Positions 53,063 through 64,000 of a stretch of DNA of 64,000 nucleotides are shown one piece after another. Position 1 is the first letter of the stretch, and each line of letters begins with the position of its first letter. The position numbers and the translations under genes are program-made. Under the pieces are notes generated by a model. It was not told the origin of the DNA and made no database searches. It saw nothing but the letters and a program-made list of their open reading frames with translations. The stretch spans positions 297,027 to 361,026 of the forward strand of contig JAIVFJ010000046.1 of the NCBI GenBank assembly GCA_025765615.1, written 5' to 3'. The stretch comes from Zopfochytrium polystomum (taxonomy: Eukaryota; Chytridiomycota; Chytridiomycetes; Chytridiales; Chytridiaceae).

Positions 53063-54158
53063 AACATTCTCTGTGTTCGAACAAAAGGGTGTGGCAGGCG
53101 AGAGGGAAGGAGAGAGTTGTGACTACGACATCCACCATGTGCCTCCTGCAATTGCATGATAATGGTAAGCTTTGGGAGTCTCGTGGGACTTCGTTACACC
53201 CAGCGGAAGGTGCGCGATCACTGGGTCAAACGCTGTGTGGACTTCTTGGGATGGGATGAGATGGGATGCGGCCATGGCGACGTAGCTCGTCACTGACAAG
53301 AAAGGCTTCTCTAATCAAATTTCTTTCAACTTTCCGAGAAAAGCCAAGAACAACCAATGCAAACTATGAAGAAACAAAACAGGAAAAAGCAAGAACAGTT
53401 GGCACGATAAATCAAAGGGAAAAGGCGAAGAAACTGAAAGTCGTACACAAGCGAAGTCCGCACTTCCACAAAGCCCTTACTAAAAAATGATGGCCACTTC
53501 AGTTCCACGTAGGGTTTCAAATCAGTGTGCCAACCCTACTTGTCGCGATAATTGTGTTGTGATACGCCCAAAGCGATGGGCGATACAGGCAAAAGAAGCC
53601 GTTTTCCGCAATATCGCGTGTAGGCCACCGGTTGATTGGTAGATCAGTAGGAATCGAATCCAAAACCCTGTAACGACACGGCGTCGTTAATAAAAGGGCC
53701 AATAATCGCTGTTGCGTATCGATTTGAGCCCCTCTTCGTCCATTCCCCACCTTTTGGATATGGTGCCTCCCTTGTCAATAGTCAATAATGAACTCGCTCT
53801 TTTTTCTTCCGCTTTCCCAGATTGTCTTTGTCTTTTGAACGCTGGCTACAAAAGATGCCAAATGACTCCACATCACTCACAATATCGGTGAAGACAGGTG
53901 GACAGACAGACAGAAAGACAGAAAGATCGAGAGCGGCCCACCTTCGCCTTTTTTGGAGCGCAAAGAGTGCGGACAGGCCGCTCGGGTTGGCCGCTGGATA
54001 AAAAAAGTGAGAAAATACAAATCGCCATTAAGAGCTTCCCGTTAAGGAAATGCGTTGATTCTCCTGCCTCCTCCTCCTTGCGAAGCCCCCTCTTTTCCCG
54101 CTACTGCTCCACGCAAAATTTTCCTTGCCCGACCACCCCGACCACCGCTTGCTGGACA
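53063..54158. other. intergenic region upstream of the mucin-like gene
   Basis: No transposon or gene recognised. It probably holds the promoter and 5' untranslated region of the gene at 54159. An open frame running in from 53898 has no ATG before 54159. Confidence 0.4.
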
Positions 54159-55601
54159 ATGGCATCGTCGTCGTCGTCACTGGCAGCTTCTCCATCTCTC
54201 GTGTCGTCGTCGTCCGCTCCTACATTACGCTCGTGGTTAATGATGCCCTTTCCTCTGCGTAAAGCTGCTCTCAGGTGGCTTGTCGCCGTCGGTCTGTTTA
54301 TTACAGCCTTGTCTCCGCCGGGAGCACTTGGTCAAGGTAATGCGTCTGCCTCGGCGTCGACCTCGGCGTCTACCTCGGCCTCTGGAGGTGGCATCAACGG
54401 GCCTCCCGTTGGTTACTGGACGTTAATTTCAGTGACTGCGGGCACCGCTAGTTCAGCCTCAAGTACGAGCTCCAAATCGGGTACCCTCGTTACTACTTTA
54501 AGCATTGGCATGTCCACTACGTCAGCGACAACGACGGCTTCGTCTGGTAAATCTTCTTCCTCGACCAGTTCCACCACTACCACCACCTCCACAAAAACTA
54601 TGTCAACGACGACAATGACGATGTCAGCATCGAAAGCAACTTCGAGCTCAAGCAGCGCGAAGGCCACCACTTCCTCTGTCCCATCGTCTATATCCACCAC
54701 CTCTTCGTCGATGAAGTCCACTTCCGCTACACAGTCGGGGGCCAGCAGCAAGACATCTGCCTATATGCCCAGCGCGACAAGTTCCACTACGACCACACCA
54801 TCACCATCAATGACATCGCCAATACCCTCTCCCACTGTGACAGTCACAATGCCCATGATGCAGTCAATTCCGAATCGGTACAAGTGTCGCATGGTCGCAG
54901 GTGGTGTGGTATCCTCTCCCGGTGCAAGCTCGTCAATTGCGGTGACGGCTACCATGACTAAGTTATCATCAGTGGCAGTGGCGACAACCGGATCGGCAAT
55001 GGCAAAATCCACCACTGCGCCGCAAGCCAGTACAACAACATTCTTTACCATTCCTGGAACTATCGCCACTGGAGGCAGTTCAACAAGCAGCACGGCAAAG
55101 ATGGCGACAGGATCGGCGACGGGATCTGCTACCGCTGCGAGTGCGACTACTACGAACATGAAAATCGGCTCAAACGGACTCTTCCCTTCGTACAATGTCG
55201 ACGCCGCTACCCTCCTTCAAACAATGTTAACGGCCATCTCGAACTTCCCCACAAAACCCGATATTGTCGCCCTTACATCCAGTATAAAGGCAGTGGACCC
55301 CGGTCTGGACACGGCTGCATTGTTGAAGACTCTATCAGCTGCCAGCACGGCGACTCTTTCCGAGCAGGCTTTCACAAACTTTGTTGTAAGCCTTGGAGCT
55401 TCCACAGACGCTATCGCTGCAAACGGCGGCATTAGTTCGCTCGTGATGGCCATGATCGCGGACTTGTCGAAAACGACCGCTACAGACGCTGTAAGTGCGG
55501 TGATGCAAACCTTGGCCACGTATGGTGTCACCCTCAACAGCGTTGCCGACGTGGCTTCGAAACTAATGGCGGGGTTGGCCGCTCTTTTGGGTCAGAAATG
55601 A
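54159..55601 (+). CDS. secreted Ser/Thr-rich mucin-like protein, function unknown
   Basis: 480 residues from ATG 54159; the ATG pair at 54240/54243 would give a more standard signal peptide (MMPFPLRKAALRWLV plus A-V-G-L-F-I-T-A-L and A-L-G-Q). After cleavage, about 250 residues are mostly Ser, Thr and Ala (S-S-T-T-T-T runs), as in heavily O-glycosylated cell-surface proteins. Only one Cys is seen after the signal region (near 54885). The last about 140 residues (from N-G-L-F-P-S-Y-N-V) are a non-repetitive, Ala/Leu-rich, probably helical domain with two similar segments (L-L-Q-T-M-L-T-A-I and L-L-K-T-L-S-A-A). No family was recognised and there is no clear GPI signal. A single exon. Confidence 0.65.
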   Translation: MASSSSSLAASPSLVSSSSAPTLRSWLMMPFPLRKAALRWLVAVGLFITALSPPGALGQGNASASASTSASTSASGGGINGPPVGYWTLISVTAGTASSASSTSSKSGTLVTTLSIGMSTTSATTTASSGKSSSSTSSTTTTTSTKTMSTTTMTMSASKATSSSSSAKATTSSVPSSISTTSSSMKSTSATQSGASSKTSAYMPSATSSTTTTPSPSMTSPIPSPTVTVTMPMMQSIPNRYKCRMVAGGVVSSPGASSSIAVTATMTKLSSVAVATTGSAMAKSTTAPQASTTTFFTIPGTIATGGSSTSSTAKMATGSATGSATAASATTTNMKIGSNGLFPSYNVDAATLLQTMLTAISNFPTKPDIVALTSSIKAVDPGLDTAALLKTLSAASTATLSEQAFTNFVVSLGASTDAIAANGGISSLVMAMIADLSKTTATDAVSAVMQTLATYGVTLNSVADVASKLMAGLAALLGQK

Positions 55602-56863
55602 CTTCGAAGGGGGTCTCGTCTCGGGCCTCACGAGTCGCTTTGGTTTCGCCGGCACCTCTGAGTGCGTCCTTCGCTTAGTGCAGCGCAATTCCGTTCTTTT
55701 CGCGATGAAATCGATTTCGTGCCGGTCACGGGTCTCTATTAACTTTCATTTGATCTTGCGCACTGTTCCCGCGCACTTAGACAATGCCCGTCGTCGAAGT
55801 TGGCCAAGGTTCACTTTGGTTCGCCTTCTGTCTTCAATCAGCTCCACTTGTCCCACACTTCCCAGCCCGCCCTCCGTTCTGTTCTCCCCGTTTCTCTTCT
55901 TTCTCCAGCAGCAAGCTGCCGCCTTATTGTACCTGTTTTTGCGTCCGCTGGTTCGGTCGGAGACACTTTTTTCTGTGAAAATGCTGAAAACAAGGTTGAT
56001 TATGCTAGCCGTCGATAGTTGATTCAACGCAATGTGCTCAAGCCAAGTGCGAAGGCGTGACAGCAGCGCAGTGAAACTGCGCAAACTCCTCCGAGTGGCA
56101 TGCCTGCAACGCGCGGTTCATCCTCCGTCCGAGTGGATGGATGGTAACTGCGATGCTTGGGGCCTTTCGCGTTGCAGGCCCAGCAGCAACAACCAAAATT
56201 CCACTTTTATATTTCCGTGCGGGTTCTCAGCAAACAAGCTTGGTTCACGGCGTCATTAAGCGAACGTAAAATAAGCGTCATTGCCCCGCTGGAGTTCGCA
56301 AGCGAGCGGGTAGTCCTGATCACACACAGCTCCCATCCGATAGTAACAAGAAACCAGCGAGTTTCGCCAGAAGTGGTGATTTTCAAAATAATTGTGTACA
56401 ATGAGCGACGAGTTAGAACGACCAAGCGAAAAACCCTCTCCTTTCTTCCACGTACTTATTGTTCACACCGTCTCAAATTGGATTTTGTTGCTCAAATTCT
56501 CCCTGACGGATTTCCCTGACATTGAACCGCGATTTCCCTGACAGAGCAAGCAGACAGAGTGCTCCTGCCTGTCATTGCCCCTGTCCATGTCCCCTGACAA
56601 GCACTTTTGCCAAAGTAATTATGGCATCGCTGAAAAGCCTGTGAACAGAATGTCTGCTGGTGCCCTCCAATTTTCAGTGAAACTAGGGGATGCCTCTTGA
56701 CTTTTAAGTAATCGTTCCCAAAAAAAAAAAAAAAAAAAAAAGAAGAAGAGAAAAAATGATAAAAGGCAAAGCCTTCAATGGATATTGGTAGTCCCACACA
56801 CAGGCAATATGTCACTGGCTTGAAAGGAGAGTGGCATGCCACAATGAACATTGCGTGGCAGGC
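55602..56863. other. intergenic, no supported gene
   Basis: Short open frames on both strands have no recognisable motif. An A-rich run lies at 56719-56742, suggesting the tail of an unidentified retroelement or a simple repeat. Confidence 0.4.
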
Positions 56864-57151
56864 TGTTATGAATCACCCTCTGGAAACCTCTGGAACCTTC
56901 TAGAACATTCCTTCATGGAACCTTCTTTGCTTTCCTGACTTGTCTTGTTGTCATTGGTATCATTGGTATCATTGTATTACTAATTGCTCTTTCTGGAACT
57001 TTCTTTGAGTCTTGACAAGGAAGACTCTCAAAAGGTATAAAAGGGGGATGGGGGACCTGTCCCATCCCTCAAGTGAATTATTGTTTCCAATACAATCATC
57101 ACTCCTCTCAGTTCCTTGTCTGCCTTGTCCTGTCCTGCCATGTTCCTGACA
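56864..57151 (+). mobile_element. solo Ty3/gypsy LTR with CAGGC target duplication
   Basis: 288 nt, TGTTATGAATCACCC...TTCCTGACA, flanked by CAGGC at 56859-56863 and 57152-57156. Contains one GGAACCTTCTAGAACATTCC unit (56892-56911) plus GGAACCTTC, TATAAAAG and AAGTGAATTAT. Confidence 0.93.
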
Positions 57152-57419
57152 CAGGCCATGTGGAGAGTGACCAACAAAGCTCAGGGTGTTACTGACACAC
57201 TGACAGACAAAGAAGGACAGAAAGAGAGAGAAGTTGCAGTTTGCAGCACAGCCACAGTGGCAAACCCAGAACCTCAGACAAACTGAGTGCCGCCCTCATG
57301 GCCTTTGGCCCTACTCCCAGAGACAGGGAGATAGAGAGACAACCTGTTGACTGCCACTCTTATAGACAGACAGCCTGTTGACTTCCTTCCTTTTTAGTTT
57401 TTACAGCACAATCGAAATG

Positions 57420-57506
<87 letters not shown>

Positions 57507-57773
57507 CTGGGTTGTTTTTTGAATCAGGGGGCTCCCACCTCCCTCCACCCCTGCTTGACCGATCAAGAGAGATAGAGAGAGAGAAAGCGACTCCTCACTT
57601 GTTCCAGTTCCGGTTGCCTCCTCCTTTTTCCTTTTTATGTTGTTTTTCTTTTTCCCTCAGCTTAGGCAACCTGGCCACTTTGGGAATCCATTTGAGCGAC
57701 TGGCAGTGGCACTGCTTTTCCATGATTGGATACACTGTCTATCCTGACACCTTCCTGTTGTTGCGTCGAGTTG
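57152..57773. repeat. spacer with long GA microsatellite
   Basis: An uninterrupted (GA)n tract runs from 57422 to 57505 (about 42 units). A second short GA tract is at 57565-57585. No gene. Confidence 0.8.
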
Positions 57774-58114
57774 TTTTTTTTTTATTTTATTTTATTTTTT
57801 TTATTTTTCCAGCCCCAGAGGGGCTGGCGGGAAGAGAAAGAGCCATCAACGGTGAACTGTAATGGACTACGTCCAGGTATCACCTCAGCAAACCCACCCC
57901 ATGCGCTACGGACTTACAGGGTCGTCAGGCATCTCCACCACACATAAAGCCACAATGATCAAAGGAGAAGGGGAAAACACAGAATCAAGAAAATAGAGAA
58001 GTGAGTCTGAAGGAGGTCAGTGTAAGAGAGGGGAGCATCTGTGAAAGATCGGAGGGTTGGGATAAGTCAGATTAGGCAACAGCCCATGTCAAGATTGAGA
58101 AGGGCAACAGTGGC

Positions 58115-61100
58115 TCAGTGAACGTCAGGGGGCTCAGGAGGAGATGGGTGACGAGTGGCTCTTGCTTGTTGGCGTGAGGGGAGTTGTATTGTGTGGTGAA
58201 GCCAGATAATGCCTGCAACAAGTTTTATGCAGCCGAGGTAGTGGTCAATCCATCTGGAAGAAGCCTTGGTGCGCAAAAGCCAGATGCCTGGGCAAGTGTC
58301 AGTGGAGTGCCGGCGACTACACGTGGTGCAGCGAGGTTGAGAGGGTTGTGAGGAGCTGTTACGAGTTCTGTGGGATGATGGAGTGGGAGGGAGGGAAGAG
58401 TTGATGTTTGGAGAAGACAGTGGGTGAGAGGCTGTGGAACGAGGGTGAGAGGCCTGGGAATTTGGTGGAGGGGATCTGCGGGGCTTGGAGCGCTTGTCAG
58501 AGGGCTTGATGGACTTTGACTTCTCCCAAGAGATAGTGTCGTCGCAACGGGGGATCCAAATAAGTCGATGGGCGTCAAGAAGTAGCTGATGGAAAGCGGT
58601 GACAAGGGTTTTAAGGACAGAGGCAGCAGGGTTATCATGTGAGAATAAGGTGTCATAAAAGGATTGAGGGATGAAGCCACGAAGGAGGGAGGAAAAATTG
58701 ATACAAGATTGATGATCAAAGAGAAATTCAGGGTGGGAGAGCCAGTAAATGGGATGGGCTTGGGGAGGAGAGCGACCATGAGGTGCAGGAGGAACAGAGG
58801 AGGAAAGAGTTTCAGCAAAGGTGTTGCGAATCATGGCAATGGCGTTGGCACAGCAAGGAGAGCAGCATTTTCAGCAGTTGTGGAAGAGGCAGAGAGTGGA
58901 GGGAGGGCAAAAGAAAATTCAAAGTTAAGCTCAAGGCAAACAACAGAGCCAGCCATGAATCCCTCCTCACGAAGGGAGCCATCGGTGTCAAAGGTCAAGG
59001 ATGGGTGGCTATGAGCAAGGTCAGCAGGGAGGAGGGGCACATCCATTGGTTGAAAGCAGGGATTCGTGAAGGGAGCTGGATTGAAAGTGGAGTGGCGGGA
59101 GGTGAGGAGTTGGAAAGGTGTGGGTGTGAAAACGGTGGTGGGGGAAGGTGAGTTAACAAAGAAGATGGGCTGGAGGGTTGAGTTGCAGTAGCAGTTGTGC
59201 GGCTGCTGATGGGGACTGTGTAGGTGGAGTGTGCAAGGGAAGTTGGATTGTAGGGAGAGATGTGCTTGCTGCAGGGGTAAGAGAATGGGGGGGAGCCAAT
59301 GGGGCAGCCAAGGCATTGAACCAAGTGGAAATTGTGGTAGGAAGGGTGAAGGCGTTCAGGGAGCCTGGAGTAGTGATGAGAAAGGAGTTGGGGGTTTGGG
59401 AGTGTGTGAGTCCAGTTAACAATGCGGAAGAATTCCACTTGTGGTGGGGTCATCAGACGGAAAAAACTGCCACGAGCAAGGGGGGGATGGTGAAGGGGAT
59501 CCAAAGAAGATGGGTAAAAGGGATTGTAAGAGGACCATCAGGAGGGCTGTGGTAAAAGACTGGAGAGCCAAAGGTGGGAGCAGCAAAAATAAAGGTCTTA
59601 ATGATGTGGTACACTTCACAGAGTTTGTCAGGGAGAGAGCTGTCTTTGTAAGAAGGACTGGTGAGGCGGAGGTCAAAAAAGTTGTACAAAAAGAAGACTG
59701 AGTGTGAACGGAGAGTGGGAAGCACTTTGAAAAAAATATGCCAAGGAACTAATGAGTTGATGGAGTGAGCATGAACAGAAAAGAGGGGTGAACCAGAGTA
59801 TTGGAAGGATGTTTGTTGGTTAAAAAGGAGGGGAATGAGAGACTTGGTGAAGTGTTTTTTTGGCTGGGACAAGGGTAAGGGATGTGAGAAAACTGGAGCT
59901 CCAGAGGCCAGGTCAAGTTGGAGGCGGTGCATCATGATACGGCTTATGTGGCCAATGAGAGAGGGGGAGTTCAAGTGAGAGTTGAGGTCAACAATCATGT
60001 CAGAGCAGTATTCATTGTAAAAGTCAGGGAAGTTATGGGTCATGGGGTGATGGAGGAGGGCATTGGGAAAAGAGGTGCAGTAGCCAACCAGGCGTTTGAA
60101 GGTTTTTGCGACAGAGTGTGGTGAGGTTGTTGAGGAAAGTACGGGGAGAATGGCAGTTTTCCACAGAAAGCGGACGCGTGGGAGGAGAACGTTACGGATG
60201 AGGTAAGAAGCAATTTTGTCACCCATCTTTTTGTGTTTGATAATGTCGAGGAAATTGGTGGTGGTGGAAAGGATTTGCTGCTGTGCTGCTGAGCTCATAC
60301 CGTCTGCTGTGAAGTAGTTGCCTAGGTGTCGAAAGGTGGTGTTTGGCAGGTGGATGGGAAGGACTGTGGTGCCCCAAATGATGGTGGTAGGTGCTGATCG
60401 TGGGGTGTTGACAGCGGAGATGAAGATTTTCTTGGTGTTAGACTCGATGTCGTTATGTGACTGGTACTCAAAGAGGAGGTCGGCCTGAAGCTGCAGATCC
60501 TCCAGGGTGCTGGAGAGGGTGTTGGTGTCGTCGACAAGGGCAAAGCCAGTAACAGAGACAGGGGGTTGGGGGTTGAAGAATTGGACAGGGAAGTTACGAG
60601 GGGTGGAAACTGAGAAAATGAAACCGGTGGTACAACAATCAAGAACGCAAAGAACAGGGTCCCAAAAGATACGCCAATCAAGGGGTCCCTCAAGGGAGCC
60701 TTGCTGAATCATAGTGCCAATGGGGAAGGAAGGGGATGGGCCAAAAGCTGTGATGACAGAGGAACGAAAACGACGTTGGGAATTGACACGCATGCGAACA
60801 TAAGAAGAGGGGAGGTGAATTCGTTCCCAGGAGGCAATGAGGCCAGCAACAGGGGCGCTGTCAAAAGCTTTCTTAATGTCGTTGAGGAGAAGGTATAAGG
60901 GCTGTTTAGTGGAATGGGCAAGGTCAAGGGCGTAGCGTACAAGGTGGAGAGGTGGGTCAGGAGAAGAGCCAGGTAGGGCAGAGAAGTTGCAACCAAGGAG
61001 TACATTGTGAGAAGAGAGGATGGAAGAGATACGAGAATGACGGATGGATTGAACAACTTTGGCAGCAAGTTCGCAGAGGCTGATTGGATGGAGGTTAGTG

Positions 61101-63004
61101 ATGTCACCACCCCACGCAGCTTTCTTGGGTATGGGGAAGATGGAGGAAGATGCCCAAGAGTCTGGGATGTCGAGGAAGAGAAAAGAGCGAATGATGAGGG
61201 AGGAGAAGAATGCAAGAGCATCAGGACCAGCTGCGAGGAGAAGCTCTCTGGAGATTTGGGAGGGGCCAGGGGCTTTGTTTGAGGCAAGAGATGTGAGAGC
61301 GTTTTTGACATCGTTGGCAGAAGGGGGCAGCATAACCTTGGAGAAAAGATCTGGGGGGATGTGGGGACGGGGTTGCATCTCAGAGTGAAATGGAGAGGAT
61401 GGTGGGAAGGGAGTGAGGGTACGAGGGCGAAACCAGTGTTCAACCTGTTGTTGGCAGATACCAGGGACAAGGTCAGGATCGTGGGTGATTGAGGGACCTT
61501 CGGCAGTAGTATAGCGAATGTGGTCGATGCTAGAGTTGCTGCGCGTGCGGTTGAGGATGTTGAGGACAGTCTTTATCTTGCCAGAAGAGAAAAGGTCGTG
61601 TCTATGTGTGAGAGCTGTGGCAATGTCCTCCATTTTGTGCTTTTCTGCTGCCTGGCATTGGCACGGTAGATGGCCTGGCGATGGCGGTTGAGGGCAGGGA
61701 GTAAAACATCACGATAGTCAGTTGTGTCAAAGAAGCGGGCTTTGTACTGAGAGTGGATGTGGGACAAGAAGGAGTAAGACTGATCTGCGCCCCACTCAGA
61801 TGGGGTCAAAGGAATGGAAGGGAAGATGTTAGCCAGATCATGCGCAGGGTCTTTGGCAAGTGCCCACAGTTTCTCTACTTTCCAACGTGCAACAAGGAAT
61901 GGTTTGGCACGGCAATCTATCTTTGGCGCTACTGAGGAGGTTCCCTTGTGAGGAAGGAACTTTTTGCCAAGCTGAAGCAGTAACTTGTGAAATGATGTGG
62001 AGAGTGTGTCAAGGTGGCTGAGGAGGAGTGATGCACGTTCTGGGGAGGGGTATTGAAAGGGTAGGGATGGAGAATGGAGGAACTCAAGCTCGGAGGGGAG
62101 AAGAATGCTGTCCAAGGCTGCAAGGGCTGCTGAGAGGGGGGCAAGCTCAACTGAGACAGCTGATGTGAAATTGTCGAGTTGCTCCTCTGAAGCTTCCAGA
62201 GGTTTGATGAGCTGCCGGCGCAGAGGGGAGAAGGGAAAAGTGTGGAAGGGGGAGGAAGCAAGAATTATGTTGAAGGGGAGGTGGTCTGAAGTGTCAGTGA
62301 GATGGGGCTCTTCAAGTGGAGAAGAAATTTTAGCTTCAGTGACGTTGTCAAGAGCAGGTGGTGAGAGCCAAATACTGTCCAAACGAGAGGAGTAGGAGCC
62401 AGCAGTGTGTGTGCAAGAGGGTAAGTCTGGGTGCAGGTGTCGAAAGGAATCAACAAAGCCTTTCAGGGAGAGGGTGGGGAGGAACCCATGGCGGGAAGTA
62501 GGTGTGGGGGCTCTGGTGGAGTGGTCAAGGGGGTCAGTGATGGCATTCCAGTCACCAAACCAGTAGGCTTGGTGGGGTGAGGTGGAGTCAGATGCGGCAA
62601 GAGAGTTGCATCATTTTTGCAAGTCAGGGAGTTCCTCAAATTGGGGGTCAGCAGGCCAGTAAATATTTCGCAGGAGGATGGAGCGTCGAGCAAAAGATAA
62701 GGTGAGGGCAATGGCACAAGTTCCAAAGTGGAAGATGTCAGTGATGTGTGGTGCCAGGGAAGATGAAATGATGAAACCAACGCCAGCGTGACAGGAGGGG
62801 GTGGAGGATATGAAGAAACCTTTGTAATTCCTAGTGATGTGACGAATGGAGTGGGTGGCCTCTGTGTCAGAGCAGCCAGTTTCTTGAATGGCAAGGATGG
62901 TGGTTTTGGTGTGATCAAGCCAGTGGAAGATAGATGCAGCCTTGGTGGGGAAGGCACAACATAGTCGACTAAGGGGTGCAGGAAGTCCTGCTAATAATGT
63001 CTCT

Positions 63005-63005
<1 letters not shown>
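58115..63005 (-). pseudogene. LINE ORF2: endonuclease, reverse transcriptase, RNase H-like and C-terminal domain
   Basis: Endonuclease: I-L-A-I-Q-E-T-G (about 62890), A-G-V-G-F-I-I-S, G-D-W-N-A-I (about 62550) and S-D-H-L-P-F-N (about 62285), with one in-frame TGA at 62611-62613. A frameshift near 61635 leads into the RT (61633-59453): N-K-A-P-G-P-S-Q-I, L-N-D-I-K-K-A-F-D-S and the active site F-A-L-V-D-D-T-N. Downstream in other frames: RNase H-like T-D-G-S-L-R-E-E-G and A-E-N-A-A-L (59000-58850), then W-I-P-R-C-D-D-T-I-S-W-E-K-S, a C-terminal motif common in fungal LINEs (about 58550). Several lesions make this copy inactive. Confidence 0.85.

Positions 63006-63036
<31 letters not shown>
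63006..63036 (+). repeat. 31-nt T homopolymer inside the LINE
   Basis: An uninterrupted T31 (A31 on the element strand) between ORF1 and ORF2. Translated it gives a poly-Lys run at the end of ORF1. Confidence 0.9.
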
Positions 63037-64000
63037 AAGAAATAGGAGTGATATCAATAGCAAAGGGGCTTTCACAAAAGAATGAATAAGAATATTGGTC
63101 AAGTTGAGGCAGTGTTCCTGGTTTTTGAGGCAGTTTTTGGGGCAGGTTGGCAGCAGGTTTGGGGTCAGGTTTGGGGGCACTTCTGTTGGGAGGAGTTGAA
63201 GAGGAACTGGAGCTTGAGTGTGTGGTGTTAGCTGATCGAGCTGGGACGGTAGTAGTAGAGGAAGGTTCAGCAGAGGAACAGTCGTCAAGGTCCTCATCAA
63301 TCGGGGCATTGCATTTCAACCATTCTTCAATTGTCCAGAGGCGAGAGCTGAGGAGCTGGGTGGTCGTGTCCACTGTGGTGAGGTGGCTGTCCAATGTGCA
63401 GTGAGTGGCTCCAGTGGGGGTGACTCGCTGATTTAGGTTGTGGATGGCGCCAGCATGGTTTTTGAGTGAAGTATCCACGTTGGCTTGCAGCAGCTGCAAG
63501 TCTCTGAATGTCGTGGTCACCTTTGCTAAGCTGTGTTCCAGTGCTGCAGGGATTGGCTCAAGTGGGTAAGCTGAGTGGGTGAGTTTTTGGATGTCAGTGT
63601 GTACTGAGTCTGATGCTCTTTCAGCTCTGTGCGCAAGGAGGTCTGTTGTGCGTTAAGCTGTTGCTGGATGTTTTCAAGGACCTTCAAAATTGACTGCAGC
63701 TCTGGAGGAGGGACAGAAGAGGGGGGGCAGGCGGGACAGGTGGGGGAGTTGTGGTGTCAGGAGGGGCCTGAGCTGTCTGGCTGTTGTCTTTGGAATCTGC
63801 TGAAGTGGCTTGGTTAAGGAGGAGCCAGAGGGGGTGGCCAGTTTTGCAAGATTGAGAGGTATGGTTGGAGTTTCCACAACGGCGACAGCAGGGGAAGGGA
63901 GTGAAATCTTCCTTTTGGAGTCGGTGATGAAATGGGAGTGCACGGCCATTGAAGACAACTGATTGGTTAGTTTTTTGCAACATCAATGCGCGGGTTGTAA
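63037..64000 (-). pseudogene. LINE ORF1 (zinc knuckle and coiled coil), partial
   Basis: The frame from the window edge carries a CCHC knuckle CRRCGNSNHTSQSC (about 63850-63891). A Pro-rich stretch and a frameshift near 63685 follow. Next is a Gln/Leu-rich coiled-coil segment (L-E-N-I-Q-Q-Q-L-N-A-Q-Q, then L-Q-L-L-Q-A-N-V-D-T-S-L) and a Ser/Pro-rich tail to the poly-Lys run. RNA-binding Gag-like role by family. The N-terminus is outside the window. Confidence 0.7.

Larger units (their letters stand above)
57774..64000 (-). mobile_element. non-LTR retrotransposon (LINE), 5' end beyond the window
   Basis: Minus-strand element with an A-rich 3' tail (T-rich as written, 57774-57818). ORF2 encodes APE-type endonuclease, reverse transcriptase and an RNase H-like region; ORF1 encodes a zinc-knuckle/coiled-coil protein. 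The target duplication cannot be checked because the 5' end is outside. Confidence 0.85.

Noticed and set aside
53630..53680. tRNA-like B-box GGATTCGATTCC on the minus strand
   Set aside because: No A-box, acceptor stem or T-stem pairing could be found around it.
57378..57575. Arg/Glu-repeat protein across the GA microsatellite
   Set aside because: It is an automatic translation of (GA)n with no other coding support.
1..64000. CRISPR arrays, rRNA genes, bacterial operons
   Set aside because: No regularly spaced identical repeats with unique spacers and no rRNA-like sequence; genes have spliceosomal introns, so the window is eukaryotic.

Overview
The window looks like a chromosome segment from a fungus, probably an early-diverging (zoosporic-type) lineage. 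Host genes carry many short GT-AG introns (about 43-77 nt, one of 132 nt), lie close together in divergent or convergent pairs, and encode conserved eukaryotic proteins (Rho GAP, TM9/nonaspanin, mitochondrial IF3, Nup50). The transposon complement (Ty1/copia, Ty3/gypsy of the self-priming type, LINE, Tc1/mariner, tRNA-derived SINE) fits a fungus. The taxon is an inference; no species marker is present.

Layout. 1-0.3 kb: remnant of a pogo/Tigger-type DDE transposase. 0.5-7.8 kb: a compact gene island with a Rho GTPase-activating protein (-), a 15-exon TM9SF3-like nonaspanin (+), mitochondrial translation initiation factor 3 (-) and a Nup50-like nucleoporin (+). RhoGAP/TM9 and IF3/Nup50 are divergent pairs; TM9/IF3 is convergent. 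8.0-9.0 kb: a foldback element. 9.0-18.0 kb: decayed copia sequence, two tRNA-derived SINE copies in inverted orientation, and a Tc1/mariner element inserted at a TA inside a copia LTR. 18.0-43.6 kb: nested Ty1/copia elements of two families. Copia-B (LTR about 1.1-1.2 kb) is present as a decayed minus-strand copy and a young plus-strand copy, which together form a very large inverted repeat. Copia-A (LTR 246 nt) is their host and neighbour. The plus-strand Copia-B has TG...CA LTRs and a GACAG target duplication, and it interrupts a Copia-A integrase. 45.0-51.9 kb: a Ty3/gypsy element with target duplication GTTTC, inserted into a Copia-B LTR fragment and itself invaded by another copia. 54.2-55.6 kb: a secreted Ser/Thr-rich mucin-like protein. 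56.9 kb: a solo Ty3 LTR with target duplication CAGGC. 57.8-64.0 kb: a LINE on the minus strand whose ORF1 runs off the window end.

Most notable signals. The Ty3 LTR carries perfect arrays of inverted nGAAn units (heat-shock elements) upstream of a TATA box. Its primer-binding region is an exact 11-nt complement of the predicted 5' end of its own transcript, the hallmark of Tf1/sushi-type self-priming. Copia-B carries a conserved hairpin and an RNA polymerase III B-box-like T-arm between pol and the 3' LTR. Copia-A carries a GC-rich noncoding block inside pol. The two Copia-B copies are both interrupted at the same integrase codon. Nothing resembling a CRISPR array, rRNA or intact tRNA gene was found.
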